Source: a virus
Length of the DNA: 29,135 nt
Direction: 5' to 3' (one strand)
Virus record (IMG/VR): IMGVR_UViG_3300022669_000001
Location: 1 to 29,135 of that record
A program made the translations under genes and the position numbers. Below the pieces are notes generated by a model. That model ran no database searches. It had not been told where the DNA came from and saw nothing but the letters and a program-made list of their open reading frames with translations. Shown piece by piece: positions 28,830 to 29,135 of this stretch (position 1 is the first letter of the stretch; each line of letters opens with the position of its first letter).

Positions 28830-29135
28830 ATGAAACAAAAAGAACTAGAACATCAAGAAGAAAGCGAGTCAATAAACGATAGACATCTAAACTATTTAAA
28901 ATGTGTATTGATAAGTCAATTACTACTAGAAGCAAACGATGAACTACAAGGCAGTAACGCTTTTAAACAAAACGTAAAACTACAAGTGAATAAGACAAAC
29001 GCAATTCTTGAAAGAGTATATAAACAAGGCTTTAATGTGATCTATCATAATAACCCAGAAATGTGTACTAATGTATTAAATAAAATAGACAGCTTAATAC
29101 ACAAGATTAAAACAGCTTCTATTGATGAACTTGTT
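28830..29135 (+). CDS. Hypothetical protein running off the window end (joins base 1)
   Basis: 102 codons with no stop, beginning MKQKELEHQEESESINDRHL and ending KIKTASIDELV exactly on the codon boundary at the last base. It continues in frame into the frame at base 1 (MIDALVDNYFENKDEL), giving a 130-residue helical protein. I recall similar short proteins with an S-I-D-E-L-V-M-I-D-A-x-x-x-x-Y-x-E-N-K motif spanning that very junction from Bacteroidota phages. Function unknown. Confidence 0.65.
   Translation, partial: MKQKELEHQEESESINDRHLNYLKCVLISQLLLEANDELQGSNAFKQNVKLQVNKTNAILERVYKQGFNVIYHNNPEMCTNVLNKIDSLIHKIKTASIDELV

Noticed and set aside
1-29135. CRISPR array, tRNA, integrase or attachment site
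   Set aside because: No regularly spaced repeats, tRNA-like cloverleaf, integrase motif or att-like repeat was noticed by eye. A tRNAscan or repeat search was not possible.

Overview
The window is a compact, AT-rich phage genome in which every recognisable gene lies on the + strand, most of them touching or overlapping by 1-17 bases. Several things point to a tailed, siphovirus-like phage of a Bacteroidota (flavobacterial-type) host. Ribosome binding sites of Shine-Dalgarno type are essentially absent. At least two intergenic promoters fit the Bacteroidota pattern (TTTG, about 19-20 bp, TAnnTTTG). Many proteins belong to families I know mainly from Bacteroidota phages. The last open frame (28830-29135) runs off the end and continues in frame into the open frame at base 1. 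I therefore infer that the window is a complete circular or circularly permuted genome of 29,135 bp.

Layout. 1-690: tiny genes and a stand-alone protein resembling DnaA domain IV. 730-2232: small and large terminase. 2269-9758: tail module, with a tail-assembly chaperone pair made by a probable -1 frameshift, neck/tail-completion proteins, two large tail proteins and a tape measure. 9794-13247: head module (XkdF-like protease with extra domains, small Cys-rich protein, fibre-like protein, scaffold, major capsid). 13318-16635: tail tube, small structural protein, portal, head-tail adaptor. 16721-18761: receptor-binding or fibre cassette. 18758-19804: lysis (small membrane protein, zinc amidase, 3-TM holin). 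19805-20490: regulatory region with promoters, a 16-bp direct repeat, a NinG-like gene and a possible small RNA ending in a terminator. 20493-29135 (continuing to 87): DNA metabolism and early genes, including an annealing-protein candidate, SSB, RepA-like ATPase, PP-loop (PAPS-reductase-like) enzyme, sigma-like factor, two PD-(D/E)XK nucleases, a TET-associated-type glycosyltransferase, a DUF3310 protein and many small unknowns.

How it may work together. A 32-bp bipartite sequence, [A/C][C/T]AAAATA - 10 bases - then an AT-rich 14-mer close to CTTTATATATTAAT, occurs five times. All five copies sit just upstream of virion-gene blocks (terminase, tail, protease, scaffold/capsid, portal block), and four of them abut the ATG. 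The early and regulatory region instead carries host-like promoters. With a divergent sigma-like protein at 23882-24373, this suggests an early-to-late switch in which the phage's own sigma factor reads the 32-bp element. This is the strongest candidate here for an undescribed system. No integrase, repressor, DNA polymerase or primase is recognisable, so replication probably relies on the host polymerase plus the phage ATPase, SSB and recombination proteins, and the lifestyle looks lytic.
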